Origin: CBDEFX01 sp965237635
Lineage (GTDB): Bacteria > Chloroflexota > Dehalococcoidia > Lucifugimonadales > CAUZJF01
Direction: 5' to 3'
Assembly (NCBI GenBank): GCA_965237635.1
Contig: CBDEFX010000001.1
Location: forward strand, 1,116,001 to 1,180,000
DNA length: 64,000 nucleotides
The position numbers and the translations under genes were made by a program. Under the pieces are notes generated by a model, which ran no database searches, was not told where the DNA came from, and worked only from the letters and a program-made list of their open reading frames with translations. Numbering within the stretch: the stretch's first letter is position 1; each line of letters opens with the position of its first letter. Shown piece after piece: positions 33,944 through 41,940 of this stretch.

Positions 33944-33964
33944 TCCCCATGCAAGCCAATGCTG

Positions 33965-35017
33965 TCACACGCCGTATCGATCCCTCCAGTAGTTGGCCCA
34001 ATCTACGGTCTCATCGGGAAGACTTCGCGCCACACCGTCGAGCAACTGTGCCGGGGCTACCATGTCGAACTGCGCGTCCGGATCCTTCAGAGAGGCCCGC
34101 ATCACGGTCTCCACAGTCTCCAGTTTGGGAAATCGTTGAGCCAACAAAGGGGAAGTGGTTGTTCTGCCATCGGTGACGGTCCGATAGGCCCAGTTCCCCT
34201 CCGGGACGACCACCACTACCTTGGCCTCGTCGACTCCCAACTCTCCTTCCTCGACCATGCGGTCTGCCAAGAGCCTCTGGCGCATAATCTGGTAGAAGGG
34301 TTCATAGAGGAAGTCGTCGAGGATCGGGACGGTGGCCGGATTGAACGACGAGAATGGGGAGTGGTAACGCTCGGTATATCTCGATCGGCGAGTGACTCCC
34401 TTGGATCCCCCGCCCTTGAACTCAGGGTCTGAGCTCAGGTACTGCTCGACGTACTTCCACTCCAGCAGGTAGGCACGCCTTCTTCCCGGTATCGTTTCGG
34501 CGACGAGGAAGGCGTCGATGCTAGTGTTCTGAGAACCTCTGGTTCTACCTCCCTCCAGGGAGTGACCGAGGCCGATCCACTCGAACTCCACGTCGGATGC
34601 GCATCCATCGTGGGTGATGGCGATGACACCCACGACGTCATCATCAAGAGCGCGCAGGGCAGATAGCAACGCTCCGGGGATTCCGGCCAGAGGCAGCAGG
34701 AAGTTGACGCAGGCCACCTGGGAGCTGGCCATGTTGCGGGTGGGACCGTCCGACTTGCTGTCATCGCCGCTCCTCGAACTCTTCCACCACTTGATACCGC
34801 GTTGTCTGAAGTGGTCGATGGCCCCACCTTCACCACGGATACCGGGGTAGAGGTTATCGGCTTCACAGCCGATTGCTAGCAGGTGAGGGTTGCGCAAGCC
34901 CTTGTCGTCAGTAGGCGAACGTCCCCGGTCGCTGACGGTCGGCGACACATCCCGAAATTGTTGTTGTCGCCTCTTGGCGGACCTCTCAAAGCCGGTTCTT
35001 GAATTGCGTCTTTGCAT
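33965..35017 (-). CDS. PD-(D/E)XK nuclease-like protein
   Basis: Encodes 350 residues. TSIDAFLVAETIPGRRRAYLLEWKYVE has the spacing Asp ... Glu-x-Lys of restriction-type PD-(D/E)XK enzymes, and the long C-terminal helical part fits the PGN_0703-type nuclease group as I remember it. AAGGAG precedes the ATG by 9 bases. It stands alone beside the recombinase pair; no methylase partner is next to it. It may be a solitary defence nuclease. Assignment rests on one motif. Confidence 0.5.
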   Translation of the reverse strand: MQRRNSRTGFERSAKRRQQQFRDVSPTVSDRGRSPTDDKGLRNPHLLAIGCEADNLYPGIRGEGGAIDHFRQRGIKWWKSSRSGDDSKSDGPTRNMASSQVACVNFLLPLAGIPGALLSALRALDDDVVGVIAITHDGCASDVEFEWIGLGHSLEGGRTRGSQNTSIDAFLVAETIPGRRRAYLLEWKYVEQYLSSDPEFKGGGSKGVTRRSRYTERYHSPFSSFNPATVPILDDFLYEPFYQIMRQRLLADRMVEEGELGVDEAKVVVVVPEGNWAYRTVTDGRTTTSPLLAQRFPKLETVETVMRASLKDPDAQFDMVAPAQLLDGVARSLPDETVDWANYWRDRYGV

Positions 35018-35093
35018 CTCTGTTTACTCCTTTCCGTTCACTCCTTGGCCGCCCCGATGTCTGTCTCCAATCTGCCGCAATACCCGACTTCAA

Positions 35094-36014
35094 CTACCAG
35101 GGGCCGACCGCCGCCGCTACGGGCTTGCGCCTGCGCCCGGGCATGTCCGAGGCGATCATCTGGGGTCCGAGGACGGAGGCGTAGCTTTCGGACACGGCGA
35201 TGACCACGACCTTCGCCAGTTTGCCCGTCCAGAAGACGGGCCTGGCTATGGCGGCGCAGCCGCCGTCCTGGGCGTATCGCGCCGTGCCGTAGCGGACGGC
35301 CTGCGCCGCCAGGGAGCCGGGGGGGATGAGCCTGCCCCTGCGGGGCAAGCCTCCCCGCTCGCCGCAGATGGGGAACGTGGCCGGCGTGCCGAATCCCCGC
35401 GTCCGGCGCACCACCTTCGCCCGCAGGTCGAGCGAGTCGGTCCAGCCTGCGGGGTCGCTCTTGTCCTCCCGCGCGTACAGGACGGCCATGAAGGGCGGCT
35501 GCCTCAGCACCTCAGCCAGCCGGATGGTCACCGAGGCGTATGAGCATAGGAAGGCACGCTGCAACTTCAGCACGTCCAGCCCCCACTCCAGGGCCAGCAG
35601 CTCGAAGGCCCTCGGCTGCATCAGCACCGCCGCCGCGAAGCGTTCGGCCTGCGTGCACACGATCCGGTCGGGCGGGGAGCCTGAGTCCATGTCGCAGAGG
35701 GTCTCGTGGATGATCTCGTAGGTCTCGTGGACCACCGAGTAGTCCTGGGTCCCGGCCCACATGTCCTCGCGGTAGTGGATGTCGTAGCCGCCCCCCGGTG
35801 CGCTGTAGTGGATGCCCTTCACATCCAGGTGCCTCCTGCCCGACACCTCCCCGAACCCGGCTCGTTTCAGCAGGGCCTTGATCTGCTCCATCGTGGGGCG
35901 GGCGGGGACGTCGAAGTAGCGCACGAAGCGTGCGGCGAGCCGCTCCGGGTCCAGGGCCTCGCGGGGGGAGTCGTCCAGCAGCCTTCGGCAGAAGTCCTCT
36001 CTCGTCCTGTTCAT
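35094..36014 (-). CDS. ImmA/IrrE-type metallopeptidase
   Basis: Encodes 306 residues. YSVVHETYEIIHETL is a variant HExxH region in which the usual second His is Glu, as occurs in part of this family. AERFAAAVLMQPRAF is the typical downstream helix. Its start overlaps the stop of the XRE repressor by 4 bases. ImmA proteases cleave the paired repressor after DNA damage and switch an integrative element on. The substrate is probably the adjacent XRE protein. Confidence 0.78.
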   Translation of the reverse strand: MNRTREDFCRRLLDDSPREALDPERLAARFVRYFDVPARPTMEQIKALLKRAGFGEVSGRRHLDVKGIHYSAPGGGYDIHYREDMWAGTQDYSVVHETYEIIHETLCDMDSGSPPDRIVCTQAERFAAAVLMQPRAFELLALEWGLDVLKLQRAFLCSYASVTIRLAEVLRQPPFMAVLYAREDKSDPAGWTDSLDLRAKVVRRTRGFGTPATFPICGERGGLPRRGRLIPPGSLAAQAVRYGTARYAQDGGCAAIARPVFWTGKLAKVVVIAVSESYASVLGPQMIASDMPGRRRKPVAAAVGPW

Positions 36015-36442
36015 TCCAGCAGCCTCTTGTTGGCGAATCGCTCGTACATCTCGACGATGAACCGCTTGGTCTTCAGGGTGATTGGGCCGTCGGGCCGGGT
36101 GCCCACGCGGAAGACGGGATCGGCCAGCACGTACCGGTAGGCCCGCTCGATCTCCATCGCCTCGCCGCCGTAGGGGTCGGGCTGGCCCACGCGCCCGGCC
36201 CGCTTCATCAGCTCGTCTGCGTCCACGTTGTAGAGGGCGGCCAGCTTGCCAATCATGTTGGAGCCGGGCTTCCGGCCACCCCGCTCGATCTGGGAGAGGT
36301 AGGAGCTGGAGATGCCGGTGCGCCGGGTCACGTCTCGCAGGCTGAGGTCTCCCCGCAGCCGTCTGAGCAGCGGCCCGATTTCGTCATCGCCCTCGATGGC
36401 CTCTCGGTCCTCAAGGTCCCGGTCGTCGTCAACCTCATCCAT
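36011..36442 (-). CDS. XRE repressor paired with ImmA
   Basis: Encodes 143 residues from the ATG at 36442 (AGGGAG upstream). LSLRDVTRRTGISSSYLSQIERGGRKPGSNM is the helix-turn-helix, followed by a C-terminal segment probably recognised by the protease. It is divergent from the right-arm HTH gene series and controlled from a region with TTGACA. Confidence 0.82.
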   Translation of the reverse strand: MDEVDDDRDLEDREAIEGDDEIGPLLRRLRGDLSLRDVTRRTGISSSYLSQIERGGRKPGSNMIGKLAALYNVDADELMKRAGRVGQPDPYGGEAMEIERAYRYVLADPVFRVGTRPDGPITLKTKRFIVEMYERFANKRLLE

Positions 36443-36732
36443 GATGTCTCCCTCTTGCATCCGTAGTTGCGAACAGCGTCGCGCACGGCGTACCTGCTAC
36501 ATTGCAGCTACATTGCTGCTAACTAATTGTTACATCAGAGCGAGCAATTGTCAATCAATCTTTCTACAAGGCCCCGACATACGCCTCTCGGCCATTGCCT
36601 CTGTCCGCTCTATATTGCTACACTTACGCCAACAGAACGGATTATCGTATTTCGATCCGAGTATACATCCCCGACGCCCGCGAGGGCCACCCCCTCGCGG
36701 CGCTCCAGACCCCACGAGAGAGACGGAATCGC
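36443..36732. promoter_or_regulatory. divergent control region
   Basis: On the minus strand TTGACA (36549-36554) is followed after 16 bases by TAACAA (36527-36532). GCTACATTG occurs twice nearby. ACATCAGAGCGAGCAATTG (36532-36550) overlaps this promoter and recurs with one mismatch at 51309-51327. The region is AT-rich compared with its surroundings. Confidence 0.55.
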
Positions 36733-36906
36733 GTGAGTAGCAAGCGAAAGCGGAAGCTGACGGACAGGCAGGAGCGGAGGCGCATCGAGGGCCTGCGGAT
36801 ACTGGCCCGCATCATCGCGCGCCACTACCTGGCCAACCCCCACCTGTACCCCAACGGCGCAGCCGGGGACGGGTCCCAGTCGGCCGAGAAGGAGGGTGCG
36901 GCGTGA
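36733..36906 (+). CDS. small basic protein, right copy
   Basis: Encodes 57 residues from a GTG. A basic start (SSKRKRKLTDRQERRR) and the core GLRILARIIARHYL resemble the gene at 24675-24893. It overlaps the next HTH gene by 4 bases. No family was recognised. Confidence 0.55.
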   Translation: MSSKRKRKLTDRQERRRIEGLRILARIIARHYLANPHLYPNGAAGDGSQSAEKEGAA

Positions 36907-37145
36907 AGCGCAGGCAACCCTCCTCCAGGGTAAAACTCGACCCTCACAAGGTGTGGGAGCTTCTGAACCGGCTCAACATGACTCAGAACGAGCTGGCGCG
37001 GCTGGTCGGCACCTCGTCCGGCTACCTGTCCCAGCTCATGTCCGGGACTCGCTGCCCCTCGGCGGACATGCGCAGGCGGCTCATGGAGGCCCTGGGCGTC
37101 ACCCGATTCGAGGACCTGTTCATCCTGGAGCAGGTCCATGTGTAG
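36903..37145 (+). CDS. XRE-type HTH protein
   Basis: Encodes 80 residues from GTG. MTQNELARLVGTSSGYLSQLMSGTRCPSADMRRRLMEALG is a Cro/C1-type domain. It is the counterpart of 23917-24201. It overlaps both its neighbours, so the whole series up to 38.8 kb is one operon. Confidence 0.8.
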   Translation: MKRRQPSSRVKLDPHKVWELLNRLNMTQNELARLVGTSSGYLSQLMSGTRCPSADMRRRLMEALGVTRFEDLFILEQVHV

Positions 37146-37452
37146 CGAAGGCCCCGCCTCGTCCGCTCCCCTGCTCGTTCCGCCCGGCGTCGCCCTGATG
37201 CCCGACGACTTCCCCGAACGGCTGGAGGCCGTGAGAGAGCTGTTCGATCTCAACTGTGAGGAGATGGCGGTGGCGTTGGGGGTGGACCCGCGCCAGCTGA
37301 TGCGCTGGCGCATCAAGGGCGGCGCTCCCAACGGCGGAGCGATGCTGGCCCTTGTGCGGCTGGCGGTCCGTTCGCCGGAGGGTCTGGCGAAGCTGCTGGG
37401 CGAGGACGTAATCGTGATCTTCAAACCGAGGAGGAGGGACCATGACCACTAG
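37138..37452 (+). CDS. short HTH protein, EDFxxRL family
   Basis: Encodes 104 residues. MPDDFPERLEAVRELFDL, then GVDPRQLMRWRIKG, is the family pattern, and a basic C-terminus follows. It overlaps genes on both sides by 8 and 11 bases. It is the closest positional partner of 24188-24517. Confidence 0.72.
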   Translation: MCSEGPASSAPLLVPPGVALMPDDFPERLEAVRELFDLNCEEMAVALGVDPRQLMRWRIKGGAPNGGAMLALVRLAVRSPEGLAKLLGEDVIVIFKPRRRDHDH

Positions 37453-37714
37453 AGAACGGAAGCGGACGTTGAACAACCGGCCCCCGCCCTTTCCCGAGGA
37501 CTTCGGGGAGCGGCTGGAGGGCCTGAAGGACTTGTCCGGGCTGTCGTGGGGCGAGTTCGCCGAGCGTCTCGGCGTGACGCAGCGCGGCCTGGCGAAGTGG
37601 CGCAGGGGAGGGCCGCCTTCGGGGGCCTACTTGTGGGCCATCATCGAGCTGGCCCGCGAGCTTCCCGGCGGCTACGACCTGATGATGTACGGCGACGACG
37701 GGACGGAGGAGTAG
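37442..37714 (+). CDS. short HTH protein, EDFxxRL family
   Basis: Encodes 90 residues. FPEDFGERLEGLKDLSGLSW, then ERLGVTQRGLAKWRRGG and LPGGYDLMMYGDD, is the fullest version of the family pattern. It ends 7 bases before the next member. A role as a transcription regulator is inferred. Confidence 0.72.
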   Translation: MTTRERKRTLNNRPPPFPEDFGERLEGLKDLSGLSWGEFAERLGVTQRGLAKWRRGGPPSGAYLWAIIELARELPGGYDLMMYGDDGTEE

Positions 37715-37721
37715 AGGGGCC

Positions 37722-38006
37722 ATGGGACGCCGGCAGGAGCGGGTTTACCACGTAGAGCCTGAAGAGTTCCCCCAGGACTTTCCTGAGCGCCTCGACCGCT
37801 TCCGGCAGGCCGCAGGGCTGTCCTGGCGGGAGCTGGCCCGCCGCCTGAAGGTCAACGCCCGCATCGTGCGCCGATGGAAGGCGGGAGCCAAGCCCGGCCC
37901 CGGCCACCTGGTCAACCTGTTGGAGTTGGCCGCGGGGATGGGGCTGCTCCACCACCTGCTGCGCGGAGTGGAAGAGCCGAGCGCGTTCCAGGGGGCGGGC
38001 CAATGA
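37722..38006 (+). CDS. short HTH protein, EDFxxRL family
   Basis: Encodes 94 residues. FPQDFPERLDRFRQAAGLSW, then RRLKVNARIVRRWKAG, marks it as a diverged member of the family. Its stop overlaps the next start as ATGA. Confidence 0.7.
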   Translation: MGRRQERVYHVEPEEFPQDFPERLDRFRQAAGLSWRELARRLKVNARIVRRWKAGAKPGPGHLVNLLELAAGMGLLHHLLRGVEEPSAFQGAGQ

Positions 38007-38776
38007 CCAGATACAGGCAGGGACACATGGAGAAGGTATGCCGGGGCTGCGGTCGGGTCTACTACCGGCAGTTCCGGCGCAATTCGGGCCGGGAGGGGTG
38101 GTGCGGCGGCAGGTGCTACATGCGGACCTACCGGCGAAGCCTGGGAGAGGCCGCCAACGGGCAACCGGCGGGCGCGGCGAGGGCCGGGCGGTTCATCCCG
38201 CCCGGCCCTCTTGTTTGTCACCAAGACACTCTGGAAGGGAGAGAGACAGTGACTGAGAGCGAGGAGATCATCGGATTCAATCTCGACCTGGTGGCCGAGC
38301 GCCCCCTGGTTGCGCAGACGCGGTTCGCGGAGGACGGTAGCATCGGCGTCGATTGGCGGGGCCGCTGCTGGGCCTGGCTGAACGGCGACGAGGCCCCGGC
38401 GTTGGCGGAGGTGGTGGTCAACGACGCGGAGACCGCCAGGCTGCTGTTTCCCGGCCAGGTCCGGCGGGTACGGGCGATGGTCCGGGCCGTCGAGACGGCT
38501 GCGGGCAGGGTTGCGGGCCTGGAAGTGCTGACGGACCTGGGCTGGGAACCCCGCACGGAGCCGTGCGCCGCCGCCAGGGGGCTGCACGAGGGCGGGAAGG
38601 TACGGATCGTCGGCGGTACGGTTCAGCGACAGCTCAATGGCAAGGTGGGCACGCTGCTCAGGTATACCAGCGCCACCGTCGAGGTGGACGGCAGGCGGTA
38701 CGGCGTGGGAGTAAGGGGCCTGGAACCCGTCGGCGGCGGGAACGGTCCGGAGGAGGCCGCCGTGGGTCTGGACTGA
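38003..38776 (+). CDS. zinc-ribbon protein with long C-terminal region
   Basis: Encodes 257 residues from the ATG at 38003. CRGCG (residues 13-17) and the later CGGRC could form a zinc knuckle within the basic first 60 residues. The C-terminal 180 residues end in a KVRIVGGTVQRQLNGKVGTLL beta segment like an SH3/KOW fold. A strong hairpin (38179-38210) lies inside the frame and GTG at 38249 has its own AGGGAG-type site, so two proteins may be made. No family was recognised. Confidence 0.55.
   Translation: MTRYRQGHMEKVCRGCGRVYYRQFRRNSGREGWCGGRCYMRTYRRSLGEAANGQPAGAARAGRFIPPGPLVCHQDTLEGRETVTESEEIIGFNLDLVAERPLVAQTRFAEDGSIGVDWRGRCWAWLNGDEAPALAEVVVNDAETARLLFPGQVRRVRAMVRAVETAAGRVAGLEVLTDLGWEPRTEPCAAARGLHEGGKVRIVGGTVQRQLNGKVGTLLRYTSATVEVDGRRYGVGVRGLEPVGGGNGPEEAAVGLD
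38179..38210 (+). terminator. hairpin 1 of a repeated pair
   Basis: GAGGGCCGGGCGG (38179-38191) pairs with CCGCCCGGCCCTC (38198-38210) and is followed by TTGTTTG. It lies within an open frame, so it may act as an attenuator. Confidence 0.55.
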
Positions 38777-39173
38777 CGGCCAACACCACAGGCAACGGCT
38801 GTCCATCGACGCAAAGAGGGCCGGGCGGTTCAAATCCGCCCGGCCCTCCTGTCTTTTCCGGCCCTTCCCCCTCCTCGCCGCTCACCGCCTGCCGCACCGG
38901 GGGTCTCCGCTTCGTCTTGGATGGGAGGCCCCTTTGGTGTATCGTTGGGTCTGCACCACCCGGAAGACGCTAACGCTGCCTTGCGGCAGCCTGGCACAGG
39001 GCGCACAAGGGGTGTGGAGATCAAGGCTGCATGATCCCAGACGCGGGCGTCTGCACTCTCGGCGTCTGGGGGCCGTCTCGGTTTGAGACGCTCTGTTCTC
39101 GTTCCGGGGAGGCTTCTGCAAAACGGGTTTGGACGAGGAGGCAATCACAGACAGAGACCGAGGAGGTTGCGCC
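38777..39173. other. 397-base gap with hairpins
   Basis: No gene is seen. It holds the second copy of the 13-bp hairpin (38816-38848), CAGACGCGGGCGTCTG (39038-39053), and CGTCTC/GAGACG arms (39074-39090) before the HTH gene at 39174. These look like a terminator followed by a structured leader. Confidence 0.5.
38816..38848 (+). terminator. hairpin 2, minihelix-like terminator
   Basis: GAGGGCCGGGCGG (38816-38828) pairs perfectly with CCGCCCGGCCCTC (38836-38848) over the loop TTCAAAT, and CTGTCTTTT follows. The arms are identical to those at 38179-38210. The loop matches a tRNA T-loop, giving a shape like a tRNA acceptor/T-arm minihelix; the rest of a tRNA is absent. Confidence 0.6.
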
Positions 39174-39461
39174 ATGGCTGTCGAAGGACGTGAAGGGAGC
39201 ACCGGGAAGCAACGACGAACCCCTTTCCCCGAGGACTTCGGGGAGCGGCTGGAACGCCTGTTGAAGATGGCCGAGTTGTCGCCGCAGGAGTTGGCCGAGC
39301 TTCTCGGCGTGACGGAGCCCACCGTGCGGAGGTGGCTCAGGGGAGGGGTGCCCAAGGGGTTCAACTACATGGGCATCATGCAGCTGGCGCGGGGCGTTCC
39401 CGGGGGCTTCAATCTAATGCTCTACGGCGACCCGGAATCGGAGGGCGAACCGGCGAAATAG
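39174..39461 (+). CDS. short HTH protein, EDFxxRL family
   Basis: Encodes 95 residues from the ATG at 39174 (GAGGAGG upstream). FPEDFGERLERLLKMAELSP, then ELLGVTEPTVRRWLRGG and VPGGFNLMLYGDP, is the same pattern as 37442-37714. It is separated from the series by a terminator and ends 48 bases from the convergent DUF3800 gene. Confidence 0.72.
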   Translation: MAVEGREGSTGKQRRTPFPEDFGERLERLLKMAELSPQELAELLGVTEPTVRRWLRGGVPKGFNYMGIMQLARGVPGGFNLMLYGDPESEGEPAK

Positions 39462-39508
39462 GAGCGAGAGGCCGGGCCACGTCCAAGCGCCCTCCTCCTC
39501 CTCTTTCC

Positions 39509-40267
39509 TCATCTCCTGACGACGCCCTGGGGATCCGTCCTCGACGCCCTGCGGTTGAGGGCGCGGTCGAGGATCCCGAAGGCCAAGCGGATGCCCAGCT
39601 CCGTCACCCTTTGGGAGGGTTCCTCCTCCTGCTTGAGGAGGGCGTGGGCGATGAGGTCGGCCATCTGGAGCAGGTCGTCGTCCTGGGAGCTTCGGAAGGA
39701 GGGGCCGCCGATGATCCGCTCTATGGGGATGTCCTTCGTCGCCTCGCCGTCCTCCCAGACCTCGTACCTGCTGGGCACGGGGTTGCGGCTCCTGAGCCTG
39801 CCGTAGAGCCGCCTGATCATCCGCTCCCCTCCCTCGTCGAAGATGAGATGGGCGTATCGTCCGTCCGCCGCGACGGAGGTGTTGATGCGGTTGAGCAGCC
39901 GGTTCAGGCTGACCTGTTCGTAGCCCTTTACGTCGGCCTTGCGCAGGCAGACGTTGACGACCTCGATGCCGCCCAGGGAATGGGCGGCGTTCTCTATGAT
40001 TCGCAGGCCGTCCATGAAGATCTCGGCTCCCTGCTCCGGGGTGAGCCTGCGGCCGGTGTTGTCGATGCGGGCCAGCTTGCCCCGTCCGGCCAGCAGGTCG
40101 CAAGCGTGCAGCTCCCGGCTGGTCGGGACGCTGAAGTCGCCCGCCAACGCCCTGCGCCAGTCCTGAATGCGGCCATGCAGGCCGTTCCATCGCTCGGCGT
40201 TCACGCCCAGGGCGGAGCGGACGTAGTATCGGGGACCCTCGGACTCGTCGATGTAATAGATTCTCAT
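39509..40267 (-). CDS. DUF3800 protein, RNase H-like fold
   Basis: Encodes 252 residues. MRIYYIDESEGP at the start, then AHLIFDEGGERM and LLQMADLIAHALLK are the conserved blocks of DUF3800, whose acidic residues suggest an RNase H-type metal site. Its start overlaps the stop of the Replic_Relax gene by 4 bases, so it is the last gene of the right conjugation operon. The left operon has no such gene. Members often accompany defence or mobile genes; the activity is unknown. Confidence 0.75.
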   Translation of the reverse strand: MRIYYIDESEGPRYYVRSALGVNAERWNGLHGRIQDWRRALAGDFSVPTSRELHACDLLAGRGKLARIDNTGRRLTPEQGAEIFMDGLRIIENAAHSLGGIEVVNVCLRKADVKGYEQVSLNRLLNRINTSVAADGRYAHLIFDEGGERMIRRLYGRLRSRNPVPSRYEVWEDGEATKDIPIERIIGGPSFRSSQDDDLLQMADLIAHALLKQEEEPSQRVTELGIRLAFGILDRALNRRASRTDPQGVVRR

Positions 40268-41940
40268 GGCCTTGGTTCTCCTTGCATGTCGGTCAGGGGG
40301 CGCACCGGCTCGAAGCCGCCGCCCGGGGCGAACCATGCCCGTCCCAGCGGCCCCTCCCGCTCCACCAGCTCGCGGTGGGAGGCCAGCAGGGGCACGGAGG
40401 TCCTGAGACGGTCCATCTCCTGCTGGGCCACTCTCAGGAAGTGGGTCTGGGCGATATCGTCGTCGAAGACGACCAGGACGACGGGCGGCGCGCCGTGGTC
40501 GTCGATGGGCCGGTGGGACGAGTAGTAGCGCAGGTATGGGGCGAGTCGCGCCGCCATGGTGACCGGCCGCACCGCCCTCCGCTCCCACTCCAGGAAGAAG
40601 GGCCATGCGGTCTTCCCGCGCCTGAGCATCCCGAAGGCGTCGGGGTGCACCGAGCGCCTGCCGCCGAAGTAGCGGAAGTAGCGGGACGCCCTGCGGGGCG
40701 GGTCGAGCTGGTCGATCTCCCAGCCCAGGACGCGGGCCTGGCGGGAGAGGGCCGCCGCAAAGCCGTGGACGGAGGCGGTGTGCTGCATGTCGCGGAGGAG
40801 TTGCCGGCTGTGCCTGCCGGAGACGCTGCGCCAGCCTGCTGCGGCCCCGGAGTCGGGGGGAGCGGCGCTCCACCGCTTCTTCGCTCCGCCGACGGCGGCC
40901 CGGTCCCTACGGGCCAGCAGGGTCAGCCCCGCATCGGTGAGCACCAGCCGCCGGTCTGCCGAGGGGACGCGGGCGGCCAGCCCGAAGCCCTCAAGGGCCG
41001 TCGTGAGCTGGGAGGCCCTCTGATTGGTGACGCCCAGCAGCCCGGCCAGGTCGCCCAGGGCGAGCCAGGGCCAGTCGGAGAGCAGGTCGAGGGCGCGCTT
41101 CTCGGCGGGCTTCAACAGGGCGGGCAGCATGTGCTCGGGGACGCCCCGCTCGCTCCCCCGCTCGTCGATGTCCTGGGGCATGGAGACCCGCGCCAGGGGC
41201 CGCTCGGCGGGGAGCGATCCCCTGCGTTCGATCCGGTCGATGGCGTCTCTGAGGCTGACAGCGGCGTTGACCGAGGACAGCCGCCACACCGCGTCGTCGG
41301 TGGCCGCTGCCGCCGCCTCCCGCTCCAGGGCTAGGACCGTTGGCGTGGACGCCCGGCGCAGAATCCCTCGGGCGTAGCGCAGCCGGGTCTCGTCGGGGAG
41401 GACGAGCAGGATTCCGCCGGGCTGCGGCCCGTCCCTGAGCCGCCCGATCCGCTTGGAGAAGCCGGTGCGGTCGGTGGCGTGGCCCTGCCGGACGATGCCG
41501 ATGGTCCTCCCGTCGGGAAGGATGATGGCGGCGTCCATCGACATGGCGCGGTACCAGCGGAAGCGGATGGGGTGGTGGATGTTGGCGACGGCGGAGGCCA
41601 GGCGATAGACCACGGCCACGGCGTCGAGCCTCTCCAGGAAGACGCGCCGCCACCGGGCCGCCAACGGGTAGCTGCGGAGCAGCCGATCCGGGGTGAGGTC
41701 TTCCTCCTGGGCCAGGCGGCGCAGGCCGTCGGCGGTGAGGTGGAACCTGCGGGTGGGGGCAACGAGCTCCGTCCCGTGGGGTACGGAGGCGATCAGCCCC
41801 GCGTCCTCCAGCTGGTGGGCGGCCTCGTAGACCGCGCTCTGGGACCAGCCGGAGAGGGCGGCCATCTCCAGCCGGTCGAGAAAGGGCATGGCGGCGAGGC
41901 GGCGAAAGAGCTCCCGCTTTCCCCCGGTGAGCGGCCTCAT
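40264..41940 (-). CDS. Replic_Relax-family protein, right copy
   Basis: Encodes 558 residues. It aligns with 22193-23848 from start to end: FLDRLEMAALSGWSQSAVYE, LSDWPWLALGDLAGLLGVT, and FFLEWERRAVRPVTM followed by YLRYYSSHRPIDDHG. Winged-helix parts and the C-terminal domain are intact. It is co-translated with the coupling ATPase upstream (ATGA). It is the second candidate for DNA processing at a transfer origin. Confidence 0.8.
   Translation of the reverse strand: MRPLTGGKRELFRRLAAMPFLDRLEMAALSGWSQSAVYEAAHQLEDAGLIASVPHGTELVAPTRRFHLTADGLRRLAQEEDLTPDRLLRSYPLAARWRRVFLERLDAVAVVYRLASAVANIHHPIRFRWYRAMSMDAAIILPDGRTIGIVRQGHATDRTGFSKRIGRLRDGPQPGGILLVLPDETRLRYARGILRRASTPTVLALEREAAAAATDDAVWRLSSVNAAVSLRDAIDRIERRGSLPAERPLARVSMPQDIDERGSERGVPEHMLPALLKPAEKRALDLLSDWPWLALGDLAGLLGVTNQRASQLTTALEGFGLAARVPSADRRLVLTDAGLTLLARRDRAAVGGAKKRWSAAPPDSGAAAGWRSVSGRHSRQLLRDMQHTASVHGFAAALSRQARVLGWEIDQLDPPRRASRYFRYFGGRRSVHPDAFGMLRRGKTAWPFFLEWERRAVRPVTMAARLAPYLRYYSSHRPIDDHGAPPVVLVVFDDDIAQTHFLRVAQQEMDRLRTSVPLLASHRELVEREGPLGRAWFAPGGGFEPVRPLTDMQGEPRP

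Noticed and set aside
38816..38848. tRNA gene
   Set aside because: Only a T-arm and acceptor-like helix is present. No anticodon arm or D-arm can be folded upstream.
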